NCBI GenBank assembly: GCA_947631405.1
Contig: CANRLC010000007.1
Coordinates: 1 to 64,000, forward strand
Length of the DNA stretch: 64,000 nucleotides
Origin: an uncultured Clostridia bacterium
Lineage (GTDB): Bacteria > Bacillota > Clostridia > Christensenellales > Aristaeellaceae
Direction of reading: 5' to 3'
The notes under the pieces were generated by a model. It ran no database searches. It was not told the origin of the DNA and was given only the letters and a program-made list of their open reading frames with translations. The translations under genes and the position numbers were made by a program. Position 1 is the stretch's first letter; every line of letters begins with the position of its first letter. Positions 9,818 through 18,865 of this stretch are shown one piece after another.

Positions 9818-11173
9818 ATGGAACTGACCCCTAAGCAGATCGTGCGCGAGCTGAATCGCTACATCATCGGACAGGACGAGGCCAAGCGCGCGGTGGCCAT
9901 CGCCCTGCGCAACCGCTATCGCCGCGCGCAGCTCTCTCCGAAAATGCGCGAGGAGGTCGTGCCCAAGAACATCCTGATGATCGGCCCGACGGGCGTGGGC
10001 AAGACGGAGATCGCCCGCCGCCTCGCGCGGCTGGTGGACGCGCCGTTCATCAAGGTGGAGGCGACCAAGTTCACCGAGGTCGGCTATGTGGGCCGCGACG
10101 TGGAGAGCATCATCCGCGATCTCGTCGAGGCGAGCGTGCGCCTGTGCCGCGAGAACGCGCAGGAGCGCGTGCGCGCGCGCGCCGAACAGCTCGCGCAGGA
10201 GCGCATCGTGGACATTCTGCTGCACCCCAACCGCAAGCCCGTCAACCCCATCGACGTGCTGCTGGGGAACAAGCCCAAGCAGCCGGAATTGCCGGAGGGC
10301 GAGCGCGCGCGCGTCGCCCAGCGCGCCGGGGAGCTGCGCGAGCAGCTCGCGCGCGGCGAATTGGAGGATGCCGAGATCGAGATCGAGGTCGAGGACGCGC
10401 CCAAGGACGTCGAGATCAACGGCGCGAGCGTGAACATCGGCTCGATCATGGGCGACGTGCTGCCCAAGAAGACGCGCATGCGCCGCATGAAGGTCGCCGA
10501 CGCCCGCCGCGTGCTCGTCGCCGAGGAGCAGGGAAAGCTCGTGGATATGGACGCCGTCACCGACGAGGCGCTGCGCCGCGCCGAGCAGGACGGCATCGTC
10601 TTCATCGACGAGATCGACAAGGTCGCCGGGCGCGCGGCCAACGGCCCGGACGTCAGCCGCGAGGGTGTGCAGCGAGACATCCTGCCCATCGTCGAGGGCT
10701 GCACGGTGAACACCAAGTACGGCGTCGTGCGCACGGACTTCATGCTCTTCATCGCCGCGGGCGCGTTCCACGTCTCCAAGGTCACCGACCTCATCCCGGA
10801 GCTGCAGGGCCGCTTCCCGGTACATGTACGCTTAAAACCGCTCACCCGCGAGGATTTCAAGGCCATCCTCTCCCAGACCGACAACGCGCTCACCCGCCAG
10901 TACGAGGCGCTGCTCGCCGTCGATCACGTCCACCTGCGCTTTGAGGAGAGCGCGCTGGACGCGCTCGCGCAGGCCGCGCAGATCGAAAACGAGACGCTGG
11001 AGGACATCGGCGCGCGGCGGCTGCACACGCTCTTTGAGAAGATGCTCGAGGACATCTCCTTCAACGCCGGGGGCGACATGCCGGACGTCGAGGTGGTCGT
11101 CAACGGCGACTATGTGCTGGAGCACCTGGGCGAGGACGTGAAGCGGCTGGACACGCGCCGCTACGTCCTGTAA
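9818..11173 (+). CDS. hslU: ATP-dependent protease ATPase subunit HslU
   Basis: 451 residues with a strong GGCAGGAGG ribosome site. The AAA+ ATPase has Walker A GPTGVGKT at about residues 56-63, Walker B FIDEIDKVAG, and the GYVGRDVE pore segment. The family-specific I-domain lies between. It unfolds substrates and feeds them to HslV. The 167-nt gap from hslV has no clear promoter, so the two genes are probably one transcript. In Bacillus the next gene is codY; here it is replaced by a glycosyltransferase. Confidence 0.96.
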   Translation: MELTPKQIVRELNRYIIGQDEAKRAVAIALRNRYRRAQLSPKMREEVVPKNILMIGPTGVGKTEIARRLARLVDAPFIKVEATKFTEVGYVGRDVESIIRDLVEASVRLCRENAQERVRARAEQLAQERIVDILLHPNRKPVNPIDVLLGNKPKQPELPEGERARVAQRAGELREQLARGELEDAEIEIEVEDAPKDVEINGASVNIGSIMGDVLPKKTRMRRMKVADARRVLVAEEQGKLVDMDAVTDEALRRAEQDGIVFIDEIDKVAGRAANGPDVSREGVQRDILPIVEGCTVNTKYGVVRTDFMLFIAAGAFHVSKVTDLIPELQGRFPVHVRLKPLTREDFKAILSQTDNALTRQYEALLAVDHVHLRFEESALDALAQAAQIENETLEDIGARRLHTLFEKMLEDISFNAGGDMPDVEVVVNGDYVLEHLGEDVKRLDTRRYVL

Positions 11174-11195
11174 AACGGGCCAAGGAGGAACCGCC

Positions 11196-12029
11196 ATGCA
11201 GGCGATGCTCATCACCGCCTATCGCGACTACGCGTCGCTGCGCCGCGCCGTGGCGGCGCTCGCCCGGCATGCGCTCTGCTTCGTGCATGTGGACGTCAAG
11301 TCGCCCGTCACGCCGGAGGAGATCGCGCAGCTGTGCGCGATGGAGAACGTGTACGCCGAGCGCCGCTACCGGGTCAACTGGGGCAGCATCCATCACCTTG
11401 ACGCGCTGCTCTCGCTGATGCGACGGGCGCTTGGAGACCCGCGCGTGACGCACCTGCACCTGATGAGCGCGCAGGATTTCCCGACCGTTTCCCACGCCGA
11501 GCTGGAGGCGCGCTTTGCGGGCGACGCGCGCGTACACATGCAGCGGCTGCATCTGGCGGACTTTCCCGAGCTGGAGCACCGCTACCGCCACTTTCACGCG
11601 ATGCACCTGATCGACTACCGCGACCCGTCCGACCGCGTGCAGACGCTCGTCGGCCGCATCGACCGCTTTCAGGACGCGCTTCGCGTGCGCCGCAGGCTCG
11701 ACCTTACCTACAAGGGGATGGTCTGGTGCAGCCTGCCGCGCGCGGCGGCGGAGGCGGCCTGCTCTAGGCGGGCGGGGAAGCTGCTGAAGAAGCTGCGCTG
11801 GACGTACATCCCGGAGGAATTCTATTTTCAAAACGTGCTCTCGGACGCGGGCTTTGAGATCGCGGACGACCAGCGCTTTTCCATCTGGGATGAGCCGGAG
11901 CGCGGCCTGCCCGCGCTGCTGACGCTGGACGACCTGCCGCGCATCGACGCCTCCGGCTGCGCCTTCGCGCGCAAGGTGGACGCAGGCACGCCGCTGTACG
12001 AGGAATTGGAGAGGCGGTGGCTGGCGTGA
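11196..12029 (+). CDS. Core-2/I-branching-type glycosyltransferase (GT14-like)
   Basis: 277 residues, no membrane segments, with an AAGGAGG ribosome site. The N-terminal MLITAYRDYASLRRAV, the FVHVDVKS strand, VNWGSIHHLDALLSLMRRAL and LHLMSAQDFPT are the hallmarks of beta-1,6-N-acetylglucosaminyltransferase-like (core-2/I-branching) enzymes. A WTYIPEEFYFQNVL segment near the C terminus matches the expected acceptor/base region. Bacterial members add sugars to surface polymers, but donor and acceptor are unknown. The next two genes overlap in a chain, so the three probably act together on an envelope glycan. Confidence 0.75.
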   Translation: MQAMLITAYRDYASLRRAVAALARHALCFVHVDVKSPVTPEEIAQLCAMENVYAERRYRVNWGSIHHLDALLSLMRRALGDPRVTHLHLMSAQDFPTVSHAELEARFAGDARVHMQRLHLADFPELEHRYRHFHAMHLIDYRDPSDRVQTLVGRIDRFQDALRVRRRLDLTYKGMVWCSLPRAAAEAACSRRAGKLLKKLRWTYIPEEFYFQNVLSDAGFEIADDQRFSIWDEPERGLPALLTLDDLPRIDASGCAFARKVDAGTPLYEELERRWLA

Positions 12030-12565
12030 CCGGGACGATCGCGCCCGTGAAGGGGCGCGTCGTCGCCTGCGCGCTGGCGGCGATCGCGGCGGGGACGCTG
12101 CTGATTCTGGCGCTGCATTGGCTGAACGCGACCGGGCTGCGCGGCGAGGCGTTCGCCTCGCAATACGCCCCGATGGACGGCAACGCGGTCGTGTACGTCG
12201 AGTCGCCGCGCGAGCGGGGCGGCGTGCTGCTCCTCTCCGGCGCGCTCGCGCGCCCCGGGGAGCGGGTCGGAGAGGTGCGCGTGTACGCGGCGCTGCTCCC
12301 GCTGGACGGCGAGGACGAGGCGATGACGCTGCTCAATACGCAGATGGTGCGCCGCTACGACATCGCCGCCGAGCTGGGCTGCGACGACCACTGCGGCTTC
12401 GCGGCGGCGGCGCGCGAGAGCGCGCTCAAACCCGGCCGCTACGCCGTCGTGCTGGCGGATGAATCGAACGGAGAGAAGCGCCTCGCGGCCACGGGGCTGA
12501 CCCTCGCGCTGGGCGACGGGGGCGAGCTGCTCGGCTTCGAGATAGCGGAAGGGGGCGGCGCATGA
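12017..12565 (+). CDS. Single-pass membrane protein of unknown function
   Basis: 182 residues from a GTG start that overlaps the glycosyltransferase gene by 13 nt. Residues 14-36 form one hydrophobic helix; the rest (about 145 residues) should be extracytoplasmic and looks beta-rich. Two cysteines in LGCDDHCGF are close together and could form a disulfide. I recognise no family. Its position between a GT14-like enzyme and a multi-pass DUF6056-type protein suggests an accessory role in surface polysaccharide assembly; this is inference from context. Confidence 0.6.
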   Translation: MAGVTGTIAPVKGRVVACALAAIAAGTLLILALHWLNATGLRGEAFASQYAPMDGNAVVYVESPRERGGVLLLSGALARPGERVGEVRVYAALLPLDGEDEAMTLLNTQMVRRYDIAAELGCDDHCGFAAAARESALKPGRYAVVLADESNGEKRLAATGLTLALGDGGELLGFEIAEGGGA

Positions 12566-13920
12566 GGGCGCGTGAGCAGGGCGGCGAGCGCGCGCGGCGG
12601 CTGCGCTGCGCGCTGGTGCTGCTGGCGATCTTCGCCGCGCAGGGCGTGATGCGCCTGAACTGCGACAACCTGATTCTGGACGACTGGACGTTCTTCGCCG
12701 CGCTGGAGGAGACGAGCCTGCCGCGCTTTTTGCTCTCGCGCTGGCACACATGGAGTTCGCGCCTGCTCATCGAGGGGACGCTCTGCCTGACCACGCACTC
12801 CATCTGGGCGTGGCGCATTCTGGACAGCGCGGCGGAGACGCTCACGGCGTGGGCGCTCTGTCGGCTGATCGGCGCGCACCGCCGCGCGGACATGCTCGCG
12901 CTGTCGGGCCTGCTCGTGACGGCGATCCCGTTCGCGCTGCTGCGCAGCACGGGCTGGCAGGCGACGAGCGTCAATTACTACTGGCCGCTCGCCTGCGCGC
13001 TCGCGGCGCTCATCCCGCTTTCCGACGCCCTGCGGGGCGAGCACACGGGGCGCGCCTGCGCGGCCGCCTCGCTGCTGCTCGCGCTGTTCGCCGCCAATCA
13101 GGAGCAGATGGCCGCGGCGCTCTTTGGCGCCACCGCTGTGCTGGGAGGGTTCGTGCAGGCGCGGGAGAGGCGCGCGCGGCCGCTGCTGCTCGCGCTGCTG
13201 GCGATTGCGGCTGCGGAGCTGCTTATGCACCTGCTCTGCCCGGGCAACGCACTGCGCTCGGCGCAGTCCGTCGCGATCGTGAACCTGCGCGACTACGCGC
13301 AGTTTTCGCTGATCGACAAGCTCTCCGTCGGCCTGAGCAGCACCGGGGCCATCCTCTTCTTCGGGAACAACCCCGTGCTGATCGCCTGCGCCGGATGCGT
13401 GCTCTGCGCGGCGGCCGCGCGCAGGAGGAGCCTCCCGGCACTGCTCGTCTGCGCCGCGCCGCTGGCGATGGCCGCGCTGTGCCGCGCCGCGTGGCGGATG
13501 GGCGAGACGGGGCCGCTCGCCCCGCTGGCGGCCTACGGCGCGTTCGTGCTCCAGCTGGGGCCGGAGCGCATCCTGCTGCCGGGCCGCATGGCGGCGATGG
13601 CGCTGCTCGCCGTGGCGCTGGGGCTGTGCCTGCTGGGCGTCTATCTGGCGCTGGGGCATCGCCCGGCGGCGGCCTGCGGCGCGTTCGCGCTCGCGCTGGG
13701 CTTTGCCGCGCGCATGGCCGTGTCGCTCAGCCCCACCGTGATCGAGAGCGGCGAGCGCACGATGCTCCCGCTCTACGGCGCGATGATGCTCGCGGCGCTG
13801 CTCTGCCTGCGCGATTGCCGCGGGGACGGCTCGCGGCGTTGGCCCGTCGCGGCGGCGTTTGCGCTGTGTACGCTGCTCGCCGCCCTCAACCTTGCGGGCA
13901 GCTTTGCGCTCGCGGCGTGA
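12562..13920 (+). CDS. DUF6056-type multi-pass membrane protein
   Basis: 452 residues, almost entirely hydrophobic, with ten or more predicted membrane helices. It overlaps the previous gene by 4 nt. An ILDDWTFF segment after helix one, TSVNYYWPLACALAAL and LCPGNALRSAQS resemble motifs of DUF6056 proteins, which look like GT-C-type polyprenyl-sugar glycosyltransferases. The acidic pair in the first extracellular loop (LDDW) fits a metal or catalytic site of that fold. The exact reaction cannot be stated. Confidence 0.65.
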   Translation: MRAREQGGERARRLRCALVLLAIFAAQGVMRLNCDNLILDDWTFFAALEETSLPRFLLSRWHTWSSRLLIEGTLCLTTHSIWAWRILDSAAETLTAWALCRLIGAHRRADMLALSGLLVTAIPFALLRSTGWQATSVNYYWPLACALAALIPLSDALRGEHTGRACAAASLLLALFAANQEQMAAALFGATAVLGGFVQARERRARPLLLALLAIAAAELLMHLLCPGNALRSAQSVAIVNLRDYAQFSLIDKLSVGLSSTGAILFFGNNPVLIACAGCVLCAAAARRRSLPALLVCAAPLAMAALCRAAWRMGETGPLAPLAAYGAFVLQLGPERILLPGRMAAMALLAVALGLCLLGVYLALGHRPAAACGAFALALGFAARMAVSLSPTVIESGERTMLPLYGAMMLAALLCLRDCRGDGSRRWPVAAAFALCTLLAALNLAGSFALAA

Positions 13921-13931
13921 CGGGTTTTGTG

Positions 13932-13960
13932 TTGACAAGCCGCGCGCGATACGCTATAAT
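13932..13960 (+). promoter_or_regulatory. Promoter of the valS T-box transcript
   Basis: Near-consensus sigma-A promoter: TTGACA (13932-13937), 17-nt spacer, TATAAT (13955-13960), immediately upstream of the T-box leader. Confidence 0.88.
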
Positions 13961-13966
13961 CGCCTT

Positions 13967-14215
13967 ACAGACCCGATGAGGGAGAGGAGTACGCGCGCGT
14001 CTCCGGCAGAGAGGGCGGCCCATGGGCTGCAAGGCCGCCCCGGCATGCGCGCGCGGAAGGTCGCTCCCGAGGGCGCGGACAAGCCCCGCTTTGGCGGGAG
14101 GAAGCCGCGCGGGCGCGCCCGATACAGCGCGAAGAGGCGTCCGCCGCCGCGGGCGCGAATGAAGGTGGTACCACGCGAGCGCTCTCGCGTCCTTTGGGAC
14201 GGAGCGCCCGTTTTT
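13967..14215 (+). ncRNA. T-box leader (tRNA-Val-responsive)
   Basis: The leader has an early stem-I region with an AGGAGTACG loop motif and a long GGGCGGCC/GGCCGCCC hairpin. A GTC codon at 14058-14060 lies in the expected specifier region and fits valine. The T-box core reads AAGGTGGTACCACGCG (14162-14177). A terminator follows: arms 14179-14184 with 14202-14207 and 14188-14192 with 14197-14201, then TTTTT at 14211. Uncharged tRNA-Val should pair with the core and favour the antiterminator, raising valS expression. The specifier is an inference; the core and terminator are directly visible. Confidence 0.88.
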
Positions 14216-14231
14216 GTTTGCCGGAAGGGGG

Positions 14232-14405
14232 ATGGGGATGAACCTGACGACGCAGATGCTGCCCGGCCTGAGCGCGCTGCTCATCGGCGCGGTACTCACG
14301 TTTTTTGCCGACCGCCTGTGTAGAAAGCGGGAGAGCGCCACGCGCGTGCGCCTGCTCGGCGTGGCGCTGGCCTTCGCGGGCGCGATCTTCGTCTTCGTCC
14401 CCTGA
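14232..14405 (+). CDS. Small two-helix membrane protein in the T-box transcript
   Basis: 57 residues with a GGAAGGGGG ribosome site just upstream. Two hydrophobic helices (about residues 10-26 and 40-56) are joined by a basic loop containing CRKRESATRVR. It lies downstream of the T-box terminator and 53 nt upstream of valS, so its expression should depend on tRNA-Val charging. I recognise no family. An ATG at 14238 is an alternative start. The clean hydrophobic/basic pattern and ribosome site argue that it is a real gene. Confidence 0.55.
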   Translation: MGMNLTTQMLPGLSALLIGAVLTFFADRLCRKRESATRVRLLGVALAFAGAIFVFVP

Positions 14406-14458
14406 GGGCGACGCTCGATCTCATCCATTATGGGTAGCATAGAAAGGAAGAACACAGC

Positions 14459-17182
14459 ATGGAAAACCGCAACGCGCCGATGGACAAGGTGTACAATCCG
14501 CAGGCCATCGAGGACGAGCTTTACCGCGACTGGGCGGAGAGCGGCGCATTTGTCGCCCACCGCGTGGAGGGCAAGAAGCCCTTCACCATCGTGATGCCGC
14601 CGCCCAACATCACGGGCCAGCTGCACATGGGTCACGCGATGGACGGCGTCCTGCAGGATAGCCTCACGCGCTACCACCGCATGAAGGGCGACCCGACCCT
14701 GTGGCTGCCGGGCACCGACCATGCCTCCATCGCCACCGAGGTGAAGATCGTCGAGGCGATGCGCAAGGAGGGCCTCACCAAGCAGGACGTGGGCCGCGAG
14801 GGCTTCCTCGAGCGCGCGTGGGCGTGGAAGCGCGAATACGGCGGGCGCATCGTGCGCCAGACGCGCCGCATGGGCAACAGCTGCGACTGGAGCCGCGAGC
14901 GCTTCACGATGGACGAGGGCTGCTCCCACGCGGTCACGGAGGTCTTCAATCGCCTGTACGAGAAGGGCCTCATCTACCGCGCCAACCGCATGATCAACTG
15001 GTGCCCGTGCTGCAAGACGTCGATTTCCGACGCCGAGGTCGAGTATGAGGAGCAGGAGGGCCGCTTCTGGCACCTGCTCTATCCCGTGAAGGAGACGGGC
15101 GAGCTGCTGGAGCTGGCGACCACCCGCCCGGAGACGATGCTCGGCGATACCGCCGTCGCCATCAACCCCGACGACCCGCGCTACAAGCACCTGCACGGCT
15201 GTCACGTCGTGCTGCCGCTGGTGAACCGCGAGATCCCGATCGTCTGCGACGAGCACGCGGACATGGAGAAGGGCACGGGCGTCGTGAAGATCACGCCCGC
15301 GCACGACCCGAACGACTTCGAGGTCGGCCAGCGCCACAACCTGCCGCTGGTGCGCGTGCTCACCTACGACGGCCGCATGACCGGCCCCGAGGACAAGGCC
15401 GAGGCCGACGAGCTTTTCGCCGGCGGCAAGGCCGCCGCCGGGGAGCCGCGCGTGCTCGACTGCGGCAAATACGCGGGCCTCACCTCGCAGGAGGCGCGCA
15501 AGCGGATCGTCGCGGACATGGACGCCATCGGCAGGCTGAAGAAGACCGAGCCGCTGCGCCACGAGGTCGGCACCTGCTACCGCTGCCACACGACCATCGA
15601 GCCGATGGTCTCCAAGCAGTGGTTCGTGAAGATGGCCCCGCTCGCCGCGCCCGCCATCGAGGCCGTGCGCAGCGGAAAGACGCGCTTCGTGCCGGATCGC
15701 TTTGCCAAGACCTACATGAACTGGATGGAGAACATCCGCGACTGGTGTATCTCCCGCCAGCTCTGGTGGGGCCACCGCATCCCGGCGTGGTATTGCGACG
15801 ACTGCGGCGAGGTGATCGTCGCGCGGCAGACGCCCACACGCTGCCCCAAGTGCGGCTGCGAGCGCCTGCATCAGGACGAGGACGTGCTGGACACATGGTT
15901 TTCCTCCGCGCTGTGGCCCTTCTCCACGCTCGGCTGGCCGGAGGACACCGAGGATCTGCGCTACTTCTATCCCACCAGCGTGCTGGTCACGGGCTACGAC
16001 ATCATCTTCTTCTGGGTCGCGCGCATGATCTTCTCCGGCTGCGAGCAGATGGGGCAGACGCCCTTCCACACCGTGCTCATCCATGGGCTGGTGCGCGACG
16101 CGCAGGGCCGCAAGATGAGCAAGTCGCTCGGCAACGGCGTGGATCCGCTGGAGATCATCGACCGCTACGGCGCAGACGCGCTGCGCTTCTCGCTGGTGAT
16201 GGGCGTCTCGCCCGGAAACGACCTGCGCTTCTCCACCGACAAGGTGGAGTCCGCGCGCAACTTCGCCAACAAGATCTGGAACGCCAGCCGCTTCGTGCTG
16301 ATGAATCTGGGCGAGGACGCGCCCGAATCGCTTGACGGCCTCGCGCTCTCCGCGGCCGACCGCTGGATCCTCTCGCGGCTGAACGGCGCGATCCGCGAGA
16401 TCAGCGCGCACTTTGAGGAGTACGATCTGGGCCTCGCCGCGCAGAAGATCTACGACTTCGCGTGGAGCGAGTTCTGCGACTGGTACATCGAGCTGGCGAA
16501 GTCGGCGTTAAACGGCGAGGACGCGGCCCGGCGCGACGCCGCGCGCGGCGTGCTGCGCCATGTGCTGATCTGCCTGCTCAAGCTGCTGCACCCGTTCATG
16601 CCGTTCATCACCGACGCGGTCTACCGCCACATCCCCGGCACGCAGGGTACGATCATGCTCTCCAGCTGGCCGCAGGCGGACGACGCGCTCGACTTCGCCG
16701 CCGACGCGCGCGAGATGGAGGGCGTGATGGACGTCATCCGCGCGGTGCGCAACCTGCGCGCGGAGATGAACGTGCCCGTGGGCAAGCGCGCGCACCTGCT
16801 CGTGCGCCCCAAGGCGGGCTGGGCCGGCGCGCTCTCCGGCGCGCAGGAATATGTGAAGCGCCTCGCGTGGGTGAGCGAGATGCGCCTGCTCGCGCCCGGC
16901 GAGGAGGCCGAGGGCAAGACGGTGACCGCCGTCTCCGAGGCGGCGGAGCTGTTTATCCCGCTGGGCGACCTCGTGGACGCCGGCAAGGAGATCGCGCGCC
17001 TGACCAAGGAGCGCGACGGCGCGGCGAGCGACCTCGCGCGCACGCAGGGCAAGCTGTCGAACCCCGGCTTCACCGGCAAGGCCCCGGCCCAGCTCGTGGA
17101 GCAGGAGCGCGCCAAGCTGGCCGTGCTGGAGGACAAGATTGCCAAGCTGAACGCGCGCCTTGAAGAGCTGAAGAACATGTAA
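14459..17182 (+). CDS. valS: Valyl-tRNA synthetase
   Basis: 907 residues with a GAAAGGAAG ribosome site. The class-I HIGH signature appears as HMGH (56-59) within PPPNITGQLHMGHAM, and KMSKS is at 552-556. The CP1 editing domain includes INWCPCCKTSISDAEVE. The C terminus ends in the valyl-specific coiled-coil arm (from about residue 840). It charges tRNA-Val and edits threonine mischarging. The upstream T-box leader indicates control by tRNA-Val charging. Confidence 0.97.
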   Translation: MENRNAPMDKVYNPQAIEDELYRDWAESGAFVAHRVEGKKPFTIVMPPPNITGQLHMGHAMDGVLQDSLTRYHRMKGDPTLWLPGTDHASIATEVKIVEAMRKEGLTKQDVGREGFLERAWAWKREYGGRIVRQTRRMGNSCDWSRERFTMDEGCSHAVTEVFNRLYEKGLIYRANRMINWCPCCKTSISDAEVEYEEQEGRFWHLLYPVKETGELLELATTRPETMLGDTAVAINPDDPRYKHLHGCHVVLPLVNREIPIVCDEHADMEKGTGVVKITPAHDPNDFEVGQRHNLPLVRVLTYDGRMTGPEDKAEADELFAGGKAAAGEPRVLDCGKYAGLTSQEARKRIVADMDAIGRLKKTEPLRHEVGTCYRCHTTIEPMVSKQWFVKMAPLAAPAIEAVRSGKTRFVPDRFAKTYMNWMENIRDWCISRQLWWGHRIPAWYCDDCGEVIVARQTPTRCPKCGCERLHQDEDVLDTWFSSALWPFSTLGWPEDTEDLRYFYPTSVLVTGYDIIFFWVARMIFSGCEQMGQTPFHTVLIHGLVRDAQGRKMSKSLGNGVDPLEIIDRYGADALRFSLVMGVSPGNDLRFSTDKVESARNFANKIWNASRFVLMNLGEDAPESLDGLALSAADRWILSRLNGAIREISAHFEEYDLGLAAQKIYDFAWSEFCDWYIELAKSALNGEDAARRDAARGVLRHVLICLLKLLHPFMPFITDAVYRHIPGTQGTIMLSSWPQADDALDFAADAREMEGVMDVIRAVRNLRAEMNVPVGKRAHLLVRPKAGWAGALSGAQEYVKRLAWVSEMRLLAPGEEAEGKTVTAVSEAAELFIPLGDLVDAGKEIARLTKERDGAASDLARTQGKLSNPGFTGKAPAQLVEQERAKLAVLEDKIAKLNARLEELKNM

Positions 17183-17210
17183 CCCCATCCACCGAGACGA
17201 GAAGGGAGAT

Positions 17211-17678
17211 ATGACCATGGACGCGCCGCTTAAGGATTTGCGCTTGGCCCAGGTCGGCTGGGTCGTCAAGGACATCGAGAGCGCCAAGAGCGAACTGGCG
17301 CGCTTTCTGGGCGTGGAGGAGCCGCCGACCGTCGGCAGCGGAGATTACGAGATCACGAAGACGCGCTACCGCGGCGAACCCGCGCCGGAGGCGTCCTGCA
17401 AGATGTGCTTCTTCGATCTGCCCAACGTGCAGCTCGAATTGATCGAGCCGGGCGAAGCGCCCAGCGCGTGGCGCGAGCCGCTCGAGGCGCGCGGGGAGGG
17501 CCTGCACCATCTGGCGTTCAACGTGAAGGGGATGGCCGAGGCCATCGAGCGCTGCGTCTCGTGGGGCATGCGCCTCATCCAGCGTGGCGAGTACGGCGAC
17601 GGCGGCGGGCGCTACGCGTATCTGGACGCGGAGGACACGCTCCACTGCGTCGTGGAGCTGCTCGAGAGCGACGCCTGA
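17211..17678 (+). CDS. VOC-family (glyoxalase/epimerase-like) protein
   Basis: 155 residues forming two paired beta-alpha-beta-beta-beta modules, with an AGAAGGGAGAT ribosome site. The segments LAQVGWVVKDIESAKSELARFLG and GEGLHHLAFNVKGMAEAI match methylmalonyl-CoA epimerase-like members of the vicinal oxygen chelate fold. HH in GLHHLAF and the glutamate of CVVELLE are likely metal ligands. The next gene is a Gfo/Idh/MocA oxidoreductase 20 nt away, so the pair probably acts on a sugar or sugar-acid derivative rather than in propionate metabolism. Confidence 0.75.
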   Translation: MTMDAPLKDLRLAQVGWVVKDIESAKSELARFLGVEEPPTVGSGDYEITKTRYRGEPAPEASCKMCFFDLPNVQLELIEPGEAPSAWREPLEARGEGLHHLAFNVKGMAEAIERCVSWGMRLIQRGEYGDGGGRYAYLDAEDTLHCVVELLESDA

Positions 17679-17698
17679 CGCGAAGGGAGGGCTGCTCT

Positions 17699-18832
17699 GT
17701 GAAACCCGTTCGCACCGCCGTGGTCGGCTTGGGCGCGATCAGCGGCGTGTATCTGCAAAACCTGAGTGAGCGCTTTTCCATCATCGAGCTGGCCGGCTGC
17801 TGCGACCGCAAGCCGCAGCGGACGCAGGAGGTCGCGCGCCGCTTTGGCGTGGCCCCCATGACGATGGAGGAGATCCTCGCGGACGACTCCATCGAATTGG
17901 TCGTCAACCTCACGCAGCCCGAGGCGCATTACGACGTGATCAAGCGATTGCTGCTGGGCGGCAAGCACGTCTACACCGAAAAGGTGCTCGCGGTCGGCCT
18001 TGCGCAGGCGCAGGAGCTGGTCGCCCTCGCGCAGAGCAAGGGGCTTCTCCTCTGCGCCGCGCCGGACACGTTCCTCGGCGCGGGCCTCCAGACGGCGCGC
18101 CTCGCCGTGGACGCCGGGCTGATCGGCGAGGTGACCTCCTGTGTGGCGATCCTGCAGCGCGACGCGGGGCTGCTCGCCGAATGCTTCCCGTTCACCGCCA
18201 AGCCGGGCGGCGGCATCGGGCTGGACGTGGGCGTGTACTACGCCACCGCGCTATGCAGCATCCTCGGCCCGGCGACGGCGGTGTGCGGCATGTCGGACAC
18301 CTATCGCCCCGAGCGCATCCACGAGACGGCGAGGAGCGGTTTCGGCGCGCCGTATACGCTGCAAACCGAGACGCTGCTGGCCGCGACGGCGCGCTTTGCC
18401 TGCGGCGCGGTGGGCAGCTTTCACTTCAACGCCGCGAGCATCCAGTGCGAGCAGCCGAGCCTTACGCTCTTTGGCACGCAGGGCATCCTCTTTTTGCCGG
18501 ATCCCAACTGCTTTGGCGGCGAGGCGACCTATCTGCTCAAGGGACAGAGCGAGCGCGCCGCCCTGCCGCACACGCACGGCTACGCGGGCAACGAGCGCGG
18601 GCTGGGCGCGGCGGAGATGGCGTGGGCGCTGCGCCAAGGCCGCGCGCCGCGCGCCAACGCGCGGATGGCCTATCACGCGCTGGAGCTGCTGACCGGGGCG
18701 ATCGAGAGCGGACGCACAGGCGCGCATGTCGCCCTGCGCTCGACGTTTGAGCGCCCGATGCCGCTGCCGCGCGGCTATATCGGCGGGGGTTACGGCGCGG
18801 ACGAGGAGGCGGCGCTCGCGCTGAACGCGTGA
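17699..18832 (+). CDS. Gfo/Idh/MocA-family oxidoreductase
   Basis: 377 residues from a GTG start with an AGGGAGGG ribosome site. The N-terminal Rossmann fold has the dinucleotide motif VVGLGAISGVYL and a DRKPQRTQEVARRFGV strand-helix. The family EKP motif reads YTEKVLAV (Glu-Lys kept, Pro replaced by Val). GGGIGLDVGVYY is the conserved substrate-loop region. Members use NAD(P) to oxidise or reduce sugars, inositols or related compounds; the substrate cannot be told from sequence. It probably forms an operon with the VOC gene. Confidence 0.87.
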   Translation: MKPVRTAVVGLGAISGVYLQNLSERFSIIELAGCCDRKPQRTQEVARRFGVAPMTMEEILADDSIELVVNLTQPEAHYDVIKRLLLGGKHVYTEKVLAVGLAQAQELVALAQSKGLLLCAAPDTFLGAGLQTARLAVDAGLIGEVTSCVAILQRDAGLLAECFPFTAKPGGGIGLDVGVYYATALCSILGPATAVCGMSDTYRPERIHETARSGFGAPYTLQTETLLAATARFACGAVGSFHFNAASIQCEQPSLTLFGTQGILFLPDPNCFGGEATYLLKGQSERAALPHTHGYAGNERGLGAAEMAWALRQGRAPRANARMAYHALELLTGAIESGRTGAHVALRSTFERPMPLPRGYIGGGYGADEEAALALNA

Positions 18833-18865
18833 AGCGGCGCGAACGCATCAAGGGAGGCGACGCCC

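Noticed and set aside
13886..16411. Very long minus-strand open frame opposite valS (841 codons)
   Set aside because: It is the antisense shadow of valS, caused by high GC at third positions. The translation is Arg/His/Ala-rich without any family motif and has no ribosome site.
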